A stretch of DNA of 64,000 nt from Paenibacillus bovis (GCF_001421015.2 NZ_CP013023.1:4636001-4700000), one strand, 5' to 3'; shown: positions 30,871-41,138, counted from the stretch's first letter. The notes: generated from the letters alone by a model not told the origin. Numbers and translations: made by a program.

Positions 30871-32652
30871 TCAGTTTTTATCTACCACTGGCTTTGGCGG
30901 TGCCAAACGGATATGCAGCTGATCCAGCTGTGCTCCATCTACCGGTGCGGGAGCGTTCATCAGCAGATCGGTAGCGCTGGCTGTTTTCGGGAATGCGATA
31001 GTCTCACGCAGGTTGGTGCGTCCTGCCAGCAGCATGATCAGACGGTCCAGACCGAATGCAATACCACCGTGTGGAGGCGTACCGTATTCGAATGCATCCA
31101 TCAGGAAACCAAACTGCTCACGCGCGGATTCCGGTGTGAATCCGAGCATTTCGAACATTTGCTCTTGCAGTTCGCGTTTGTAGATACGCTGGGAACCGCC
31201 GCCCACTTCATAACCGTTCAGAACGATATCGTACGCCTGGGCACGAATTTTGCCTGGATCGGTGTTGAACAGTTCCAGATCTTCTTCGTAAGGACGTGTG
31301 AACGGATGATGTTCAGCCACATAACGTTTGGCATCTTCGTCGTAACCGAACAGCGGGAAGTCTACGACCCATGCAAATTTGTATACATTGTCATCGATCA
31401 GACCCAGATCACGTCCGATTTTCACGCGCATTGCGCCGAGTACATCAGCGACAACCTGTTTGGTATCGGCGGAGAATAGCAGCAGATCGCCTTCTTCTGC
31501 ATTGGTGGCTTCGCGAATTTGCTGAATTTCGCCTTCGCTCAGGAATTTCACGATAGGGCCTTTAAATTCGCCTTCTTTGATCTGAATCCATGCCAGACCT
31601 TTGGCACCGTAGCGCTTCGCATAAGGCTCCAGGCTGTCGATCTCTTTACGAGTCCATGTACCGCAGCCTTTGGCGTTCAGTACTTTGACTTCGCCGCCTT
31701 TTTCGATTACGGATGCGAATACTTTGGCACCGCTGCTTGCTACGATATGGCTGACATTGACCAGTTCCAGGCCAAAGCGCAGATCCGGTTTGTCCGAACC
31801 GTATTTGTCCATCGCTTCCGCATGGGTAATACGCTGGAACGGTACCGGGATATCTACATTGATTGTTTCTTTGAACAGCTTCACCATCAGCTGCTCCATC
31901 ATGCCCAGCAGCTCGTCACGATCCATAAAGGCAGTCTCGATATCGACCTGGGTAAATTCCGGCTGACGGTCGGAACGAAGATCCTCATCACGGAAACAAC
32001 GGGCGATCTGGTAGTAACGCTCCAGTCCGCTCACCATCAGCAGCTGCTTGTAGATCTGCGGAGACTGTGGCAGCGCATAGAATTCACCTTCGTGCACACG
32101 GCTTGGTACCAGATAGTCGCGGGCGCCTTCCGGAGTACTCTTGGTCAGAATCGGTGTTTCGACATCGATAAAGCCGTTCTCGTCCAGGAAGTCACGGAAA
32201 ATCTTGGTTGCTTTGGAGCGCAGCATCAGTGTTTTTTGCATTTCCGGACGACGCAGATCCAGATAACGATATTTCAGACGCAGGGATTCGTCTACTTCCA
32301 CGCCATCTTCAATAAAGAATGGAGGTGTTTTGGCGGCGTTCATGACTTCGATTTCGGTAATACGTACTTCAATATCACCATTTTCCATATTCGGGTTGAT
32401 CGTTTCTTCTTCGCGGCGTACAACTTCACCTTTGACAGCCAGTACATATTCACTGCGTACACGGTCTGCTACCTGCAGGGCATCCCCGGAGAAGGATGGG
32501 TTAAATACGATCTGTACCAATCCGCTGCGGTCGCGCAGATCAATAAACAGTACGCCTCCCAGGTCACGACGGGTCTGTACCCAACCGTTCAGTGTTACTG
32601 TCTCGCCGATGTTCGCTGCAGTCAGTTGACCGCATTTATGAGTCCTTAGCAT
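30871..32652 (-). CDS. aspS: Aspartate--tRNA ligase
   Basis: 593 residues, bacterial length. An OB-fold anticodon domain ([32 protein letters not shown]), class II motif 1 and 2 ([31 protein letters not shown]), a GAD insertion and motif 3 ([27 protein letters not shown]). AAAGGAGA upstream of the ATG at 32652 supports the start. It lies 97 bp after hisS and is probably co-transcribed with it from the T-box-controlled promoter. Whether it is discriminating (Asp only) or also charges tRNA-Asn cannot be decided here. Confidence 0.97.
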   Translation of the reverse strand: MLRTHKCGQLTAANIGETVTLNGWVQTRRDLGGVLFIDLRDRSGLVQIVFNPSFSGDALQVADRVRSEYVLAVKGEVVRREEETINPNMENGDIEVRITEIEVMNAAKTPPFFIEDGVEVDESLRLKYRYLDLRRPEMQKTLMLRSKATKIFRDFLDENGFIDVETPILTKSTPEGARDYLVPSRVHEGEFYALPQSPQIYKQLLMVSGLERYYQIARCFRDEDLRSDRQPEFTQVDIETAFMDRDELLGMMEQLMVKLFKETINVDIPVPFQRITHAEAMDKYGSDKPDLRFGLELVNVSHIVASSGAKVFASVIEKGGEVKVLNAKGCGTWTRKEIDSLEPYAKRYGAKGLAWIQIKEGEFKGPIVKFLSEGEIQQIREATNAEEGDLLLFSADTKQVVADVLGAMRVKIGRDLGLIDDNVYKFAWVVDFPLFGYDEDAKRYVAEHHPFTRPYEEDLELFNTDPGKIRAQAYDIVLNGYEVGGGSQRIYKRELQEQMFEMLGFTPESAREQFGFLMDAFEYGTPPHGGIAFGLDRLIMLLAGRTNLRETIAFPKTASATDLLMNAPAPVDGAQLDQLHIRLAPPKPVVDKN

Positions 32653-32749
32653 GTTATCGTCTCCTTTGATTGTAAATAATTAAGTATGGACACTATCACT
32701 GCAGCAGAGCGTATGCCCTGGTACAGCGATAGCTCATTCTGTGCTTTTT

Positions 32750-33994
32750 TTATTTCAAATGATCCGCCAGCTCGTCCAGCTTCACATTTTGCTGCTCTCC
32801 GGTATCCATCGATTTCAGTGCAATCTCGCCGTTAGCCAGCTCATCCTCGCCGAGAATAGCCGTATAACGCGCCTGGAAGCGATCGGCCGATTTCATCTGT
32901 GCTTTCATCTTGCGTCCCAGATAATCCCGTTCCGCCGAGAAGCCCAGTGTACGCAACTTGAACAGCTGACGAACGGTCTCCTGCTCTGCCGCTTCACCCA
33001 GTGCCACCAGATAAATATCCAGACGCTTGATGGCAGGCACTTCCACGCCCTGACTTTCCAGAATCAACTGCAGACGCTCCAGCCCAATACCGAAGCCGAT
33101 TCCCGGCTGTTCCGGTCCGCCAACTTCGGATACCAGCTTGTTATACCGTCCACCGCCGCCGATGGTATCAATCGCGCCGATTCCCTGCGCTTTGTACTCA
33201 AAAGCCGTATGCGTGTAGTAATCCAGGCCGCGTACCAGACGCTCATTCACTGTAAATTCCACGTCCATCGCTGTCAGGTAATCCTGTACACGCTGGAAGT
33301 AAGAGCTGCTCTCTTCATCCAGACTGTCCAGAATAGACGGTGCACCGACAAATTTATCCTGATCCACTTTGCAGTCAAGCACGCGCATTGGATTACGTTC
33401 CATCCGCTGCTGACAGTCTCTGCACAGTGTATCTTTCATTGGACGAAGGAAGCCCAGCAGCGCTTCATTATAGGCTGCGCGTGTCTCCGATGTACCTACC
33501 GAGTTAATCTCGACCGATACGCCCTGCAGACCCAGCTCTTTGAAAAATTGCAGACCGAGCGCGATAATCTCTACATCGATCGCCGGATCAACCGAACCGA
33601 ATGCTTCCACTCCGAACTGGTGGAACTGACGGTAACGACCAGCCTGCGGACGCTCGTAACGGAACATAGGCCCCATGTAATACAGCTTGGTAACATCCGG
33701 CTCGCCGTACAGTTTATTCTCTGCATAAGCACGTACAACGCCGGCGGTACCTTCCGGACGAAGCGTCATGCTACGGCCGCCTTTATCTTCAAAGGTATAC
33801 ATTTCCTTTTGTACGACATCCGTCGTCTCGCCCACACCGCGCTGGAACAGCTCGGTTTGTTCGAACAATGGTGTGCGGATCTCGCGATAATTGAATCTTC
33901 TGCACAAATCTCTTGCTTTCTCTTCGACATACTGCCACTTTTCTACCTTGCCTGGCAAGAAGTCCTGTGTGCCTGTTGGTTTTTGAAATGCCAT
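32750..33994 (-). CDS. hisS: Histidine--tRNA ligase
   Basis: 414 residues. A class II synthetase: QKPTGTQDFLPGK at the N-terminus, LRPEGTAGVVRAYAENKL, FRYERPQAGRYRQFHQFGVEAFG (motif 2), LVRGLDYYTHTAFEYK (His A box) and GIGFGIGLERLQLIL (motif 3), then the C-terminal anticodon-binding domain. AAGGAGGAG precedes the ATG at 33994. It is the first gene of hisS-aspS after a T-box leader. The arrangement matches Bacillus. Confidence 0.97.
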   Translation of the reverse strand: MAFQKPTGTQDFLPGKVEKWQYVEEKARDLCRRFNYREIRTPLFEQTELFQRGVGETTDVVQKEMYTFEDKGGRSMTLRPEGTAGVVRAYAENKLYGEPDVTKLYYMGPMFRYERPQAGRYRQFHQFGVEAFGSVDPAIDVEIIALGLQFFKELGLQGVSVEINSVGTSETRAAYNEALLGFLRPMKDTLCRDCQQRMERNPMRVLDCKVDQDKFVGAPSILDSLDEESSSYFQRVQDYLTAMDVEFTVNERLVRGLDYYTHTAFEYKAQGIGAIDTIGGGGRYNKLVSEVGGPEQPGIGFGIGLERLQLILESQGVEVPAIKRLDIYLVALGEAAEQETVRQLFKLRTLGFSAERDYLGRKMKAQMKSADRFQARYTAILGEDELANGEIALKSMDTGEQQNVKLDELADHLK

Positions 33995-34056
33995 ACGATC
34001 TCCTCCTTCATTCGACTCATCCAGTGACTGCGGATACTGACTTTATAAAAAAGCAC

Positions 34057-34580
34057 AAAAAAGCCCCACGTCACTGTTCGTAAACAAACAGGGACGAGGG
34101 ACTGGATATACCATTCACCCGTGGTGCCACCCACATTTCGAATGCAGCTGCCTTTACTTTTGCTGTATGCACCTATACGATCGAAATCAGGCAGCAAGTA
34201 CAGCGGCAGTCCGGTATTTCAAATGACTTTACCGGTATACATTCGCTTCATTAAGCGGTTAACGCCCGCTGACTACGCATGAAGTTACTTGGATTCCAAA
34301 AGCGGATCGAGCTTTTCCGAAATTACGGAATGTCTCGGTACCATGAGCAGAATCTGCTGCAGGCAGGATACGCTTTTCCATCTTTCACATCATGTTCTCG
34401 GGGAGGTCTTTTCACATCGTTGTCCAGGGATTCCTTGCAGCCCAAGGGAATGCCTCTCTTTTCCGGTAAAGGAACTGTACAGTACCGATGATACTTTTCC
34501 CGTCCATGAATCATTCATTCAATTGCACAATCATCGTCCTCTGCTATGTTGATCACAAAGTCAGCACGATGTTATATTTA
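34057..34580 (-). promoter_or_regulatory. T-box leader of hisS-aspS
   Basis: On the minus strand the leader contains GTGGGTGGCACCACGG (about 34121-34134), matching the T-box AGGGTGGNACCGCG, then CTCGTCCCTGTT...AACAGTGACGTGGGG and TTTTTT as terminator (34057-34107). The structured part upstream (stem I and specifier loop) extends toward the promoter at 34584-34612; I did not assign the specifier codon with confidence. The variable base after TGG is C, which would pair with a G discriminator base, as in tRNA-Asp, rather than the C73 of tRNA-His. Uncharged tRNA would promote readthrough. Confidence 0.85.
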
Positions 34581-34583
34581 ACG

Positions 34584-34612
34584 ATTTTAATGAACCGCTG
34601 TGTTAAAGTCAA
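34584..34612 (-). promoter_or_regulatory. Sigma-A promoter of hisS-aspS
   Basis: On the minus strand, TTGACT (34607-34612) and TAAAAT (34584-34589) are 17 bp apart, giving a leader of about 580 nt before hisS. Confidence 0.75.
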
Positions 34613-34645
34613 TACCTTTCGTACAAGTAAGCTGCCAGAAGCACA

Positions 34646-34674
34646 GAAAAAAACCTGCAGCAACGGGCTGCAGG
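34646..34674 (-). terminator. Intrinsic terminator before the hisS promoter
   Basis: On the minus strand, CCTGCAGC pairs with GCTGCAGG and is followed by a run of seven Ts. It would end the transcript of the gene at 34888-35346. Nothing else was recognised between 34675 and 34887. Confidence 0.8.
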
Positions 34675-34887
34675 CCAACATAGTATGTTAAAAGGGGGTC
34701 ATAGGTTCATTATAGAGGCTGATTATTAAGAAAAGATGTTTCCTATATTACAGTTCTATTACAATAGGTAAAACCTGTGTAAAAACGGCGTATACCGATT
34801 GTTTTCTCACAGCTTCTCATTCCCCATTACCTGGTTATTGCCGCTGTAAATCCCTCTGTTCATACAATGTCTGTTCGGTTTCTCCGA

Positions 34888-35346
34888 CTATTCGAGAATC
34901 TCGACAAAAGCATTATTGGTACGCAGCTTTTGTACAACATTCTCTACATCCGATTCCATAACGGTAGCGGACAATACATACTTCAGATCATCATAATCTT
35001 TGTCAGTCGCATTGATGGCACTCCATGCGTCTGTGTCATCATTATCATGACGCACCGCAGTATCGTCATCTGTGACTTCGTTACGCTTGCCGTCATTGTC
35101 GATAATAGCAGTTGGCGGGATAATCGTTCCCGGGCCCGCTCCACCGGATACACCTGCGGAATTACCGGTTACTCCACCTGCTCCTGCATTAAGCGGCAGC
35201 AGTGGAACCATTACCCGGCTTCCCTGACTGATTTGCTTGTCCAGACGACCGACTTCCAGATTTTTGGCATCAAACGTCTGAATCGATGTTCTGGCACTCT
35301 CTGCCTGATCTTCGGTACGGAAATAAGCCTGAATATGTTTGGTCAT
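34888..35346 (-). CDS. Hypothetical protein, general-stress (YflT-like) character
   Basis: 152 residues. The N-terminal part (TKHIQAYFRTEDQAESARTSIQTFDAKNLEVGRLD) and the C-terminal part (DLKYVLSATVMESDVENVVQKLRTNNAFVEILE) each look like half of a ferredoxin-like beta-alpha-beta fold, as in proteins that manage a regulator through intramolecular pairing. Between them are a Gly-rich stretch (LNAGAGGVTGNSAGVSGGAGPG) and an Asp-rich stretch (NDGKRNEVTDDDTAVRHDNDD). AAGGAGG before the ATG at 35346 is a strong site. The resemblance to YflT/GS17M proteins is general. The neighbouring genes (PfpI-type, YuzA-type) are also stress-associated. Confidence 0.6.
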   Translation of the reverse strand: MTKHIQAYFRTEDQAESARTSIQTFDAKNLEVGRLDKQISQGSRVMVPLLPLNAGAGGVTGNSAGVSGGAGPGTIIPPTAIIDNDGKRNEVTDDDTAVRHDNDDTDAWSAINATDKDYDDLKYVLSATVMESDVENVVQKLRTNNAFVEILE

Positions 35347-35488
35347 AATAATGGCCTCCTTACTGTATGCAGAATCGTAATTCTGCCCAGTATTTTATTT
35401 GATAGGCTTACAAAATGCGGATGATCTTCATCACAGACTGACTGCTTTGTGACTGTGGACACTATATAAATAGCACCAGTTAGTCCTT

Positions 35489-35995
35489 TTACAGTACTTT
35501 CAACAATTCACGTACAAAGGCAGGTTCATCATCCGGAGTACGCGATGTAATGAAGTTGCCGTCTACAATCGCTTCTCCGTCTTTGAAAGTAGCGCCAGCG
35601 TTGATCATATCCACTTTAAGCGGTGGATATGAAGTAATCGTACGGCCTTCCAGTAGATTGGCACTTGCCAGGATTTGTGGACCGTGGCAGATCGCACCGA
35701 TTGTTTTTTTGGCGTTGTTGATTTCGGTAACAAAGTTCAGTACATTCGGGTCCAGACGCAGCGCTTCCGGTGAAGAACCACCTGGAATCACCAGCGCATC
35801 ATAATCGGATGCACTTACTTCGGTAATAGCTTTTTCAATTGTATATTCGGCTTTGCCATTTTTGCCGGTTACCTTTTGGCCTTTTTCAAGACCGATGATA
35901 TCGGCTTCGTGGCCTGCTTTTTTCAATTCATCATAAGGCACCTGCATTTCGGAGTCTTCGAATTCATTTGCTAATAAAAAGGCGATTTTACTCAT
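35489..35995 (-). CDS. DJ-1/PfpI family protein (YfkM-like)
   Basis: 168 residues, the typical size for the class I glutamine amidotransferase-like PfpI/DJ-1 family. The nucleophile elbow is AICHGPQIL (Cys near residue 103), with the usual acidic partner early in the chain (LANEFEDSEM) and HGP histidine after the Cys. Members are described as stress-induced proteases, glyoxalases or deglycases; Bacillus YfkM is a general stress protein. AAAGGAG precedes the ATG at 35995. It is on the minus strand, 142 bp upstream of the hypothetical stress gene, and divergent from the YuzA-like gene. Confidence 0.9.
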   Translation of the reverse strand: MSKIAFLLANEFEDSEMQVPYDELKKAGHEADIIGLEKGQKVTGKNGKAEYTIEKAITEVSASDYDALVIPGGSSPEALRLDPNVLNFVTEINNAKKTIGAICHGPQILASANLLEGRTITSYPPLKVDMINAGATFKDGEAIVDGNFITSRTPDDEPAFVRELLKVL

Positions 35996-36195
35996 GGGAT
36001 AGTTCTCCTTTCAAGGCTTATGCATAGTATTTTCAGTTCCTCTATTTTTGTACTGGATAGAGGTGATCGCTCTGTTATTACCCGGTTTCAAGGCTGATCT
36101 AAACAGTTATACAGAAATGATTCGGAGCTCTGCAATAGGGTATATTAACATTGTCAACGACTGCTAACATTTAACATAATAGGAGGTGAAGTCTA

Positions 36196-36423
36196 ATGAG
36201 AACTCTGGACATTGTTGCGCTGATTCTGCTGATCGTGGGTGGTATTAACTGGCTGCTGGTAGGTCTTTTCCAATTCGACCTCGTTGCTTCCATTTTCGGA
36301 GGGCAAGATTCCATCCTGTCCCGAATCATCTATGTTGTCGTAGGTTTGTGTGCCCTGTACTGTCTGAAATTCTTGTCTTCTTCCCGAAATACAAGAACAG
36401 ATAACACTACAACAAGAGTATAA
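36196..36423 (+). CDS. yuzA: DUF378 family membrane protein (YuzA-like)
   Basis: 75 residues with two transmembrane helices: LDIVALILLIVGGINWLLVGLFQFDLVASIFG and SRIIYVVVGLCALYCLKFL. The GGINWLLVG motif defines DUF378/YuzA. Function is unknown. AGGAGGTGA lies eight bases before the ATG at 36196. A GGGTAT at 36138-36143 could be a sigma-B -10 element, but the sequence 13 bp upstream (GATTCG) is a weak -35, so stress control is only a suggestion. A bidirectional terminator follows. Confidence 0.85.
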   Translation: MRTLDIVALILLIVGGINWLLVGLFQFDLVASIFGGQDSILSRIIYVVVGLCALYCLKFLSSSRNTRTDNTTTRV

Positions 36424-36482
36424 TGTAAAAGGAATGAGCTATTTGGTCAAACTGCAAACTACTTATACAGAGCAATCCATAC

Positions 36483-36528
36483 AAAAAAGGTCCCGCTGAA
36501 CACAAAACATTCAGAGAGACCTTTTTTG
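36483..36528. terminator. Bidirectional terminator between yuzA and dtd
   Basis: AAAAAAGGTC...CTGAA pairs with TTCAG...GACCTTTTTT around a loop of about nine bases; A and T runs flank both sides of this convergent junction. Confidence 0.88.
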
Positions 36529-36613
36529 CTGCGTTTTTTTGGGAACATAGTTGTTGTGTGCAGTTATTTTTCATTTTGCTGATATTTATTAATTCTATGT
36601 CTGAACTTGTTTA

Positions 36614-37069
36614 TTATTCGGTCATTCTGGCTGGACTGTCAACAATCAGTGTAACCGGTCCCCAGTTGGTCAGCGACACATCCATATCTGCGCCGAATAT
36701 GCCTGTCTCTACATCCAGTCCCTGCTCTTGCAGCGCTTGGTTGAACGCTTCGTACACAGGAATAGCTGCTTCCGGCCGTGCAGCTTCGATAAAGCTCGGG
36801 CGCTTGCCTTTGCGGCAATCTCCATACAGGGTGAACTGCGATACCGACAGTACCTGTCCACCAATATCGGACAGACCCAGATTCATTTTGCCCTGATCAT
36901 CTTCGAAAATGCGTATGCCGGCTACTTTGCCTGCCAGATAACGGGCATCTTCCACCGTATCTCCATGTGTTACACCTACCAGTACCATTAACCCTTTGCC
37001 AATCTGACCTACAATCTCTTCGTTCACCGTTACAGATGCCTGCTTGCAGCGCTGGATGACTACTCTCAT
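36614..37069 (-). CDS. dtd: D-aminoacyl-tRNA deacylase
   Basis: 151 residues, standard size. [15 protein letters not shown] at the start, [20 protein letters not shown] (SQxTL active-site motif) and [17 protein letters not shown] (the Gly-cisPro motif, NxGP) are family hallmarks. It frees tRNA from D-amino acids and from Gly on tRNA-Ala, a useful partner to alaS editing. AAAGGAGACAGG before the ATG at 37069 sets the start; the frame extends to 37132 without family-like residues. It follows rel by about 105 bp with a hairpin between, as in most Firmicutes. Confidence 0.95.
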   Translation of the reverse strand: MRVVIQRCKQASVTVNEEIVGQIGKGLMVLVGVTHGDTVEDARYLAGKVAGIRIFEDDQGKMNLGLSDIGGQVLSVSQFTLYGDCRKGKRPSFIEAARPEAAIPVYEAFNQALQEQGLDVETGIFGADMDVSLTNWGPVTLIVDSPARMTE

Positions 37070-37112
37070 ATTTCCTGTCTCCTTTTCGGTATAGATGAAT
37101 ATGTAGCAAAGA

Positions 37113-37143
37113 AGCCAATCACCGCGTATCACCGGGATTGGCT
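37113..37143 (-). terminator. Possible terminator between rel and dtd
   Basis: AGCCAATC pairs with GATTGGCT; on the minus strand TCTTTG follows, a poor T tract. It may only weaken readthrough into dtd. Confidence 0.45.
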
Positions 37144-37173
37144 CCTCTGATCAAACCATTTTGCCAAACTGCT

Positions 37174-39354
37174 CTACTGCATAATACGGTGCACGGTATA
37201 TACATCCTGCACGCGCTTGATTTTGTCTACAACCGACTGCAAATGATCGGTATTGCGAATCATAATAGTCATATGAATCATGGCCATTTTATTTTTGTCG
37301 GAACGTCCGGATACGGCAGAGATATTGGTCTTGCTCTCAGCTACGGTCTGCAGCACTTCGTTCAGCAGGCCGCGGCGATCATGACCGGTAATCTCGATAT
37401 CCACGTTGTAGTTCGCTTCCACAGCAGATTCCCATTCCACTTCAATGATCCGTGCTGCTTCGCTGTTGTCACTCACATCCGGTACATTGGTGCAATCGCT
37501 ACGGTGAATAGAGACACCACGGCCGCGTGTAACATAGCCGACGATATCATCACCCGGTACCGGATTACAACACCGTGCAAAGCGAACGAGCAGATTGTCT
37601 ACACCCTTGATACTGATACCATGGGTTGGACGGCTGCGCTTCTGCTGTTCCGGCGCTGTTTTAACTTCTTTGACCTGGGAAGTCAACTCGATAATGCTGG
37701 CTTCCTCCTGCTCTCTGCGCATCTTTTCCGTGAGACGCGTACAGATCTGGGCAGCGGTAATTCCGCCAAAACCGATCGCGGACAGCATATCCTCGATATC
37801 ATGGAAAGCGAATTTTTTGCCGACTTCGGACAGCTTGTCATCGGTCAGCCAGACCGAAGCTTCCAGGTTGAGACGCTTCATCTCGCGTTCGAGAGCATCC
37901 CGGCCTTTTTGTACATTCTCTTCGCGTTTTTCCTTTTTGAACCACTGCTTGATTTTGCTGCGGGCATGGGAGGACTGGGCAATTTTCAGCCAGTCCTGAC
38001 TTGGTCCATAAGAATGCTTGGAGGTCAGAATTTCGATAATATCACCGGTTTTGAGGCGATGATCCAGCGGTACGATACGGCCGTTAACCTTGGCTCCAAT
38101 CGTCCGGTTACCAACTTCGGTATGAATCCGGTAGGCAAAATCCAGCGGAACCGAGCCATTTGGCAGCTCGATTACCTCGCCTTTTGGTGTAAATACAAAG
38201 ACCAGATCCGAGAAAAAGTCCATTTTCAACGATTCGACGAACTCGGATGCATCCTGTGCTTCATGCTGAAGCTCCAGAATCTCTTTGAAAAAAGGAACTT
38301 TGTTCTCGATATTACCACCTGTAGAGCCTTCCTTGTATGCCCAGTGAGCAGCGATACCAAACTCTGCTGTACGGTGCATATCCCACGTACGGATTTGTAC
38401 TTCGGTCGGTTCTCCGGTAGGACCAACCACCGTCGTATGAAGAGACTGGTACATATTTGTTTTGGGCATTGCAATATAGTCTTTGAACCGGCCCGGCATT
38501 GGCTTCCATAATGTATGAATAATGCCGAGTGTTGCATAACAATCCTTGATATTATCAACGATAATCCGGATCGCCAGCAGATCATAGATTTCATTAAACT
38601 GCTTGTTTTTGGTTGTCATTTTCTGGTAGACGCTGTAAATATGCTTCGGGCGTCCGGACAAATCCGCATCGATGCCCATTTCTTTGAGCTTCTCGCGAAT
38701 ACGATCAATAACATTATCGATATACTGCTCACGCTCTGCACGTTTCTTGTGCATCAGGTTGGCAATACGGTAATACTGCTGGGGATTGAGGTAACGAAGT
38801 GCGATATCTTCCATTTCCCATTTGATCGCGGAAATACCGAGGCGATGAGCGACCGGACAGAAAATCTCCAGTGTCTCATACGCGATACGGCGCTGGCTTT
38901 CTTCGGACTGGTATTTGAGCGTACGCATATTATGCAGACGGTCTGCCAGCTTGATTACAATAACGCGAATATCCTGCGCCATGGCGATAAACATTTTACG
39001 ATAGTTCTCGTTCTGCTGTTCTTCCTTGGAACGGAATTTGATCCGCTCCAGCTTGGTCAGGCCGTCAACGAGCATCGCACAGTTATCACCAAAGCGACTG
39101 CGGATTTCCTCCAGGGATACGGTTGTATCTTCAACAACATCATGCAGAAGCGCAGCGATGATCGAGATGGTATCCATCTCCATACCAACGACGATATCTG
39201 CAACTGCCAATGGATGCAAAATATAAGGTTCTCCTGATTTGCGCACCTGTCCATGATGGGCCTGATCGGCAAACTCATAGGCTTCTTTGATACGCTCAAG
39301 ATCCTTCTCTTTAATGTAGGCGGACGCCTTTTCAAGTAATCGCTCTATGCCCAT
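37174..39354 (-). CDS. rel: Bifunctional (p)ppGpp synthetase/hydrolase Rel
   Basis: 726 residues. Order: HD hydrolase domain (AALLHDVVEDTTVS near 65-80), synthetase domain (IYDLLAIRIIVD...YIAMPKTNMYQSLHTTVVG), TGS domain (FTPKGEVIELPNGSVPLDFAYRIHTEVG), conserved-cysteine zinc finger (RFARCCNPVPGDDIVGYVTRGRGVSIHRSDC) and a C-terminal ACT domain. It makes and breaks ppGpp in the stringent response at ribosomes with uncharged tRNA. The start (MGIERLLEKA) has AAAGGAT about 14 bases upstream, a rather long spacing, but residues fit the family from the first Met. The 430-bp gap to the divergent permease holds no recognised gene. Confidence 0.97.
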   Translation of the reverse strand: MGIERLLEKASAYIKEKDLERIKEAYEFADQAHHGQVRKSGEPYILHPLAVADIVVGMEMDTISIIAALLHDVVEDTTVSLEEIRSRFGDNCAMLVDGLTKLERIKFRSKEEQQNENYRKMFIAMAQDIRVIVIKLADRLHNMRTLKYQSEESQRRIAYETLEIFCPVAHRLGISAIKWEMEDIALRYLNPQQYYRIANLMHKKRAEREQYIDNVIDRIREKLKEMGIDADLSGRPKHIYSVYQKMTTKNKQFNEIYDLLAIRIIVDNIKDCYATLGIIHTLWKPMPGRFKDYIAMPKTNMYQSLHTTVVGPTGEPTEVQIRTWDMHRTAEFGIAAHWAYKEGSTGGNIENKVPFFKEILELQHEAQDASEFVESLKMDFFSDLVFVFTPKGEVIELPNGSVPLDFAYRIHTEVGNRTIGAKVNGRIVPLDHRLKTGDIIEILTSKHSYGPSQDWLKIAQSSHARSKIKQWFKKEKREENVQKGRDALEREMKRLNLEASVWLTDDKLSEVGKKFAFHDIEDMLSAIGFGGITAAQICTRLTEKMRREQEEASIIELTSQVKEVKTAPEQQKRSRPTHGISIKGVDNLLVRFARCCNPVPGDDIVGYVTRGRGVSIHRSDCTNVPDVSDNSEAARIIEVEWESAVEANYNVDIEITGHDRRGLLNEVLQTVAESKTNISAVSGRSDKNKMAMIHMTIMIRNTDHLQSVVDKIKRVQDVYTVHRIMQ

Positions 39355-39786
39355 GGAATCGTTGTCGTATCCTTTCTATTCATGAATAACATCTAAGCCG
39401 TGTTTCTCTTAAATGTAATGAAAGTGGTCTATATCTATTAAAATGAATGGTAGAACGAGTCTATCTCTACACCTGTAGAACGCTTTTTTGGACAGCTTCG
39501 TACGCTACCATAAGGATTCTTGTAAATTTTGGCTTCTATATTAATACTTCTGCCGCCTACAAATTCAAAATGGAACCTGTTCATCCTACTGCGGCAACAG
39601 GTCCCTAAAAGGGGTTTCCTATAATTATGCCTCTTGCGCATAGCCGCGTCAACCGTATTAAATGAAGGGTTCATAAAGAATTCAGCCCCTTTTGAAAATC
39701 GTTATTGAAAAAACGATGCAAACTCATTAAGCTATTAAGGATGCAACGAAGAGAATCGAAAGTATAGAGACGAAGGAGTGGATACA

Positions 39787-41106
39787 TTGCAGCGTGAAAT
39801 TCAGGTTAATGAGAAATTGCCGCTTGGGCCAGGGTTGCTGTTAAGCTTGCAGCATCTTTTTGCCATGTTCGGAAGTACCGTACTTGTTCCCAATCTGTTC
39901 AAGGTCGATCCGGGAATGATTCTGTTAATGAACGGAATCGGGACACTGCTGTATATCTGGATCTGCCGGGGGAAAATCCCTGCCTATCTGGGTTCCAGCT
40001 TTGCTTTTATTGCACCAGTATCCCTTGTACTGACACAGCACGGTTATAATGATCAGGGGTATTCGCTGGCACTCGGTGCCTTTATTGTGACAGGGATTAT
40101 CTTTATAATCGTAGCATTAATCGTCAAATTCGCTGGTACGCGCTGGATTGATATCGTATTCCCACCGGCAGCGATGGGAGCGATTGTCGCTCTGATCGGT
40201 CTGGAGCTGATTCCTGTAGCTGCCCAGATGGCCGGATTTATCGCTCCTGCAGGCGTAGATGCCGCAACATGGATGCCCAATAAAAAAGTCATTACACTGT
40301 CTCTGGTGACACTCGGTGTGACGCTGATCGGTGCCGTCACCTTCCGTGGTTTCCCCAAAATCATACATATTCTGATCGGTATTGTGGTGGGCTACGCCCT
40401 TTCTTTCCCGCTTGGACTGATCGATACTACAGCGATCCGCACAGCCAGTCTGCTGCAGGTACCGCATGTGGTAACTCCTTCATTTAACTGGTCCGTGATT
40501 CTGACGATCATACCGGTTGCGCTCGTCGTTATTGTCGAGCATATCGGGCATCTGCTCGTGACTGGCAATATCGTCGGCAAGAATCTGTCCAAAGACCCTG
40601 GACTGCATCGCTCCCTGATGGGTAACGGCGTATCCACGATTCTGTCCGGCTTTGTCGGTTCTACCCCGAATACTACGTACGGCGAGAATATAGGCGTTAT
40701 GGCATTAACTCGCGTTTACTCAGTCTATGTAATTGGCGGCGCGGCGATTATCGCGATTCTGCTTTCCTTTTCCGGTACGTTTACCGGTACGGTAGCTGCG
40801 ATTCCGGCCCCGGTCATGGGTGGTGTGTCACTGCTGCTGTTCGGTGTTATTGCAGCCTCGGGTCTGCGTATTCTGGTCGAGCAAAAGGTCGATTACTCCA
40901 AAGCGCAGAATATGCTGCTAACGACTGTCGTGCTGATCACCGGTCTGAGCGGCGCTACTATTACCCTGGGCTCTGTACAGCTCAAAGGAATGGCTCTGGC
41001 GACTATCGTAGGTATTCTGCTCAGTCTGTTCTTCCGCATTTTACAGGTGACGGGCTTGTCCAATGACAAAAACGACGAAGCTCCGCCTGCCAAGATTCCG
41101 GATTAA
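39787..41106 (+). CDS. uraA: Uracil permease (NCS2 family)
   Basis: 439 residues, about 14 hydrophobic segments. LPLGPGLLLSLQHLFAMFGSTVLVP at the N-terminus, the Glu-containing ALVVIVEHIGHL and STPNTTYGENIGVMALT are UraA/PyrP signatures for H+-coupled uracil uptake. A TTG at 39787 is chosen because AGGAG lies eight bases upstream; a GTG at 39778 would overlap the binding site. No PyrR-binding or other riboswitch element was recognised in the 430 bp upstream (39355-39786), which contains a short AATCGTT/AACGAT hairpin. The gene stands apart from pyr genes and ends at a bidirectional terminator. Confidence 0.93.
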   Translation: MQREIQVNEKLPLGPGLLLSLQHLFAMFGSTVLVPNLFKVDPGMILLMNGIGTLLYIWICRGKIPAYLGSSFAFIAPVSLVLTQHGYNDQGYSLALGAFIVTGIIFIIVALIVKFAGTRWIDIVFPPAAMGAIVALIGLELIPVAAQMAGFIAPAGVDAATWMPNKKVITLSLVTLGVTLIGAVTFRGFPKIIHILIGIVVGYALSFPLGLIDTTAIRTASLLQVPHVVTPSFNWSVILTIIPVALVVIVEHIGHLLVTGNIVGKNLSKDPGLHRSLMGNGVSTILSGFVGSTPNTTYGENIGVMALTRVYSVYVIGGAAIIAILLSFSGTFTGTVAAIPAPVMGGVSLLLFGVIAASGLRILVEQKVDYSKAQNMLLTTVVLITGLSGATITLGSVQLKGMALATIVGILLSLFFRILQVTGLSNDKNDEAPPAKIPD

Positions 41107-41138
41107 TCAGAAAAAAATATAGATTCTGCTTATCACTG

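Noticed and set aside
39438..39674. 78-codon open frame in the rel-uraA gap
   Set aside because: No ribosome site, no recognisable family, and it lies in the upstream region of rel.
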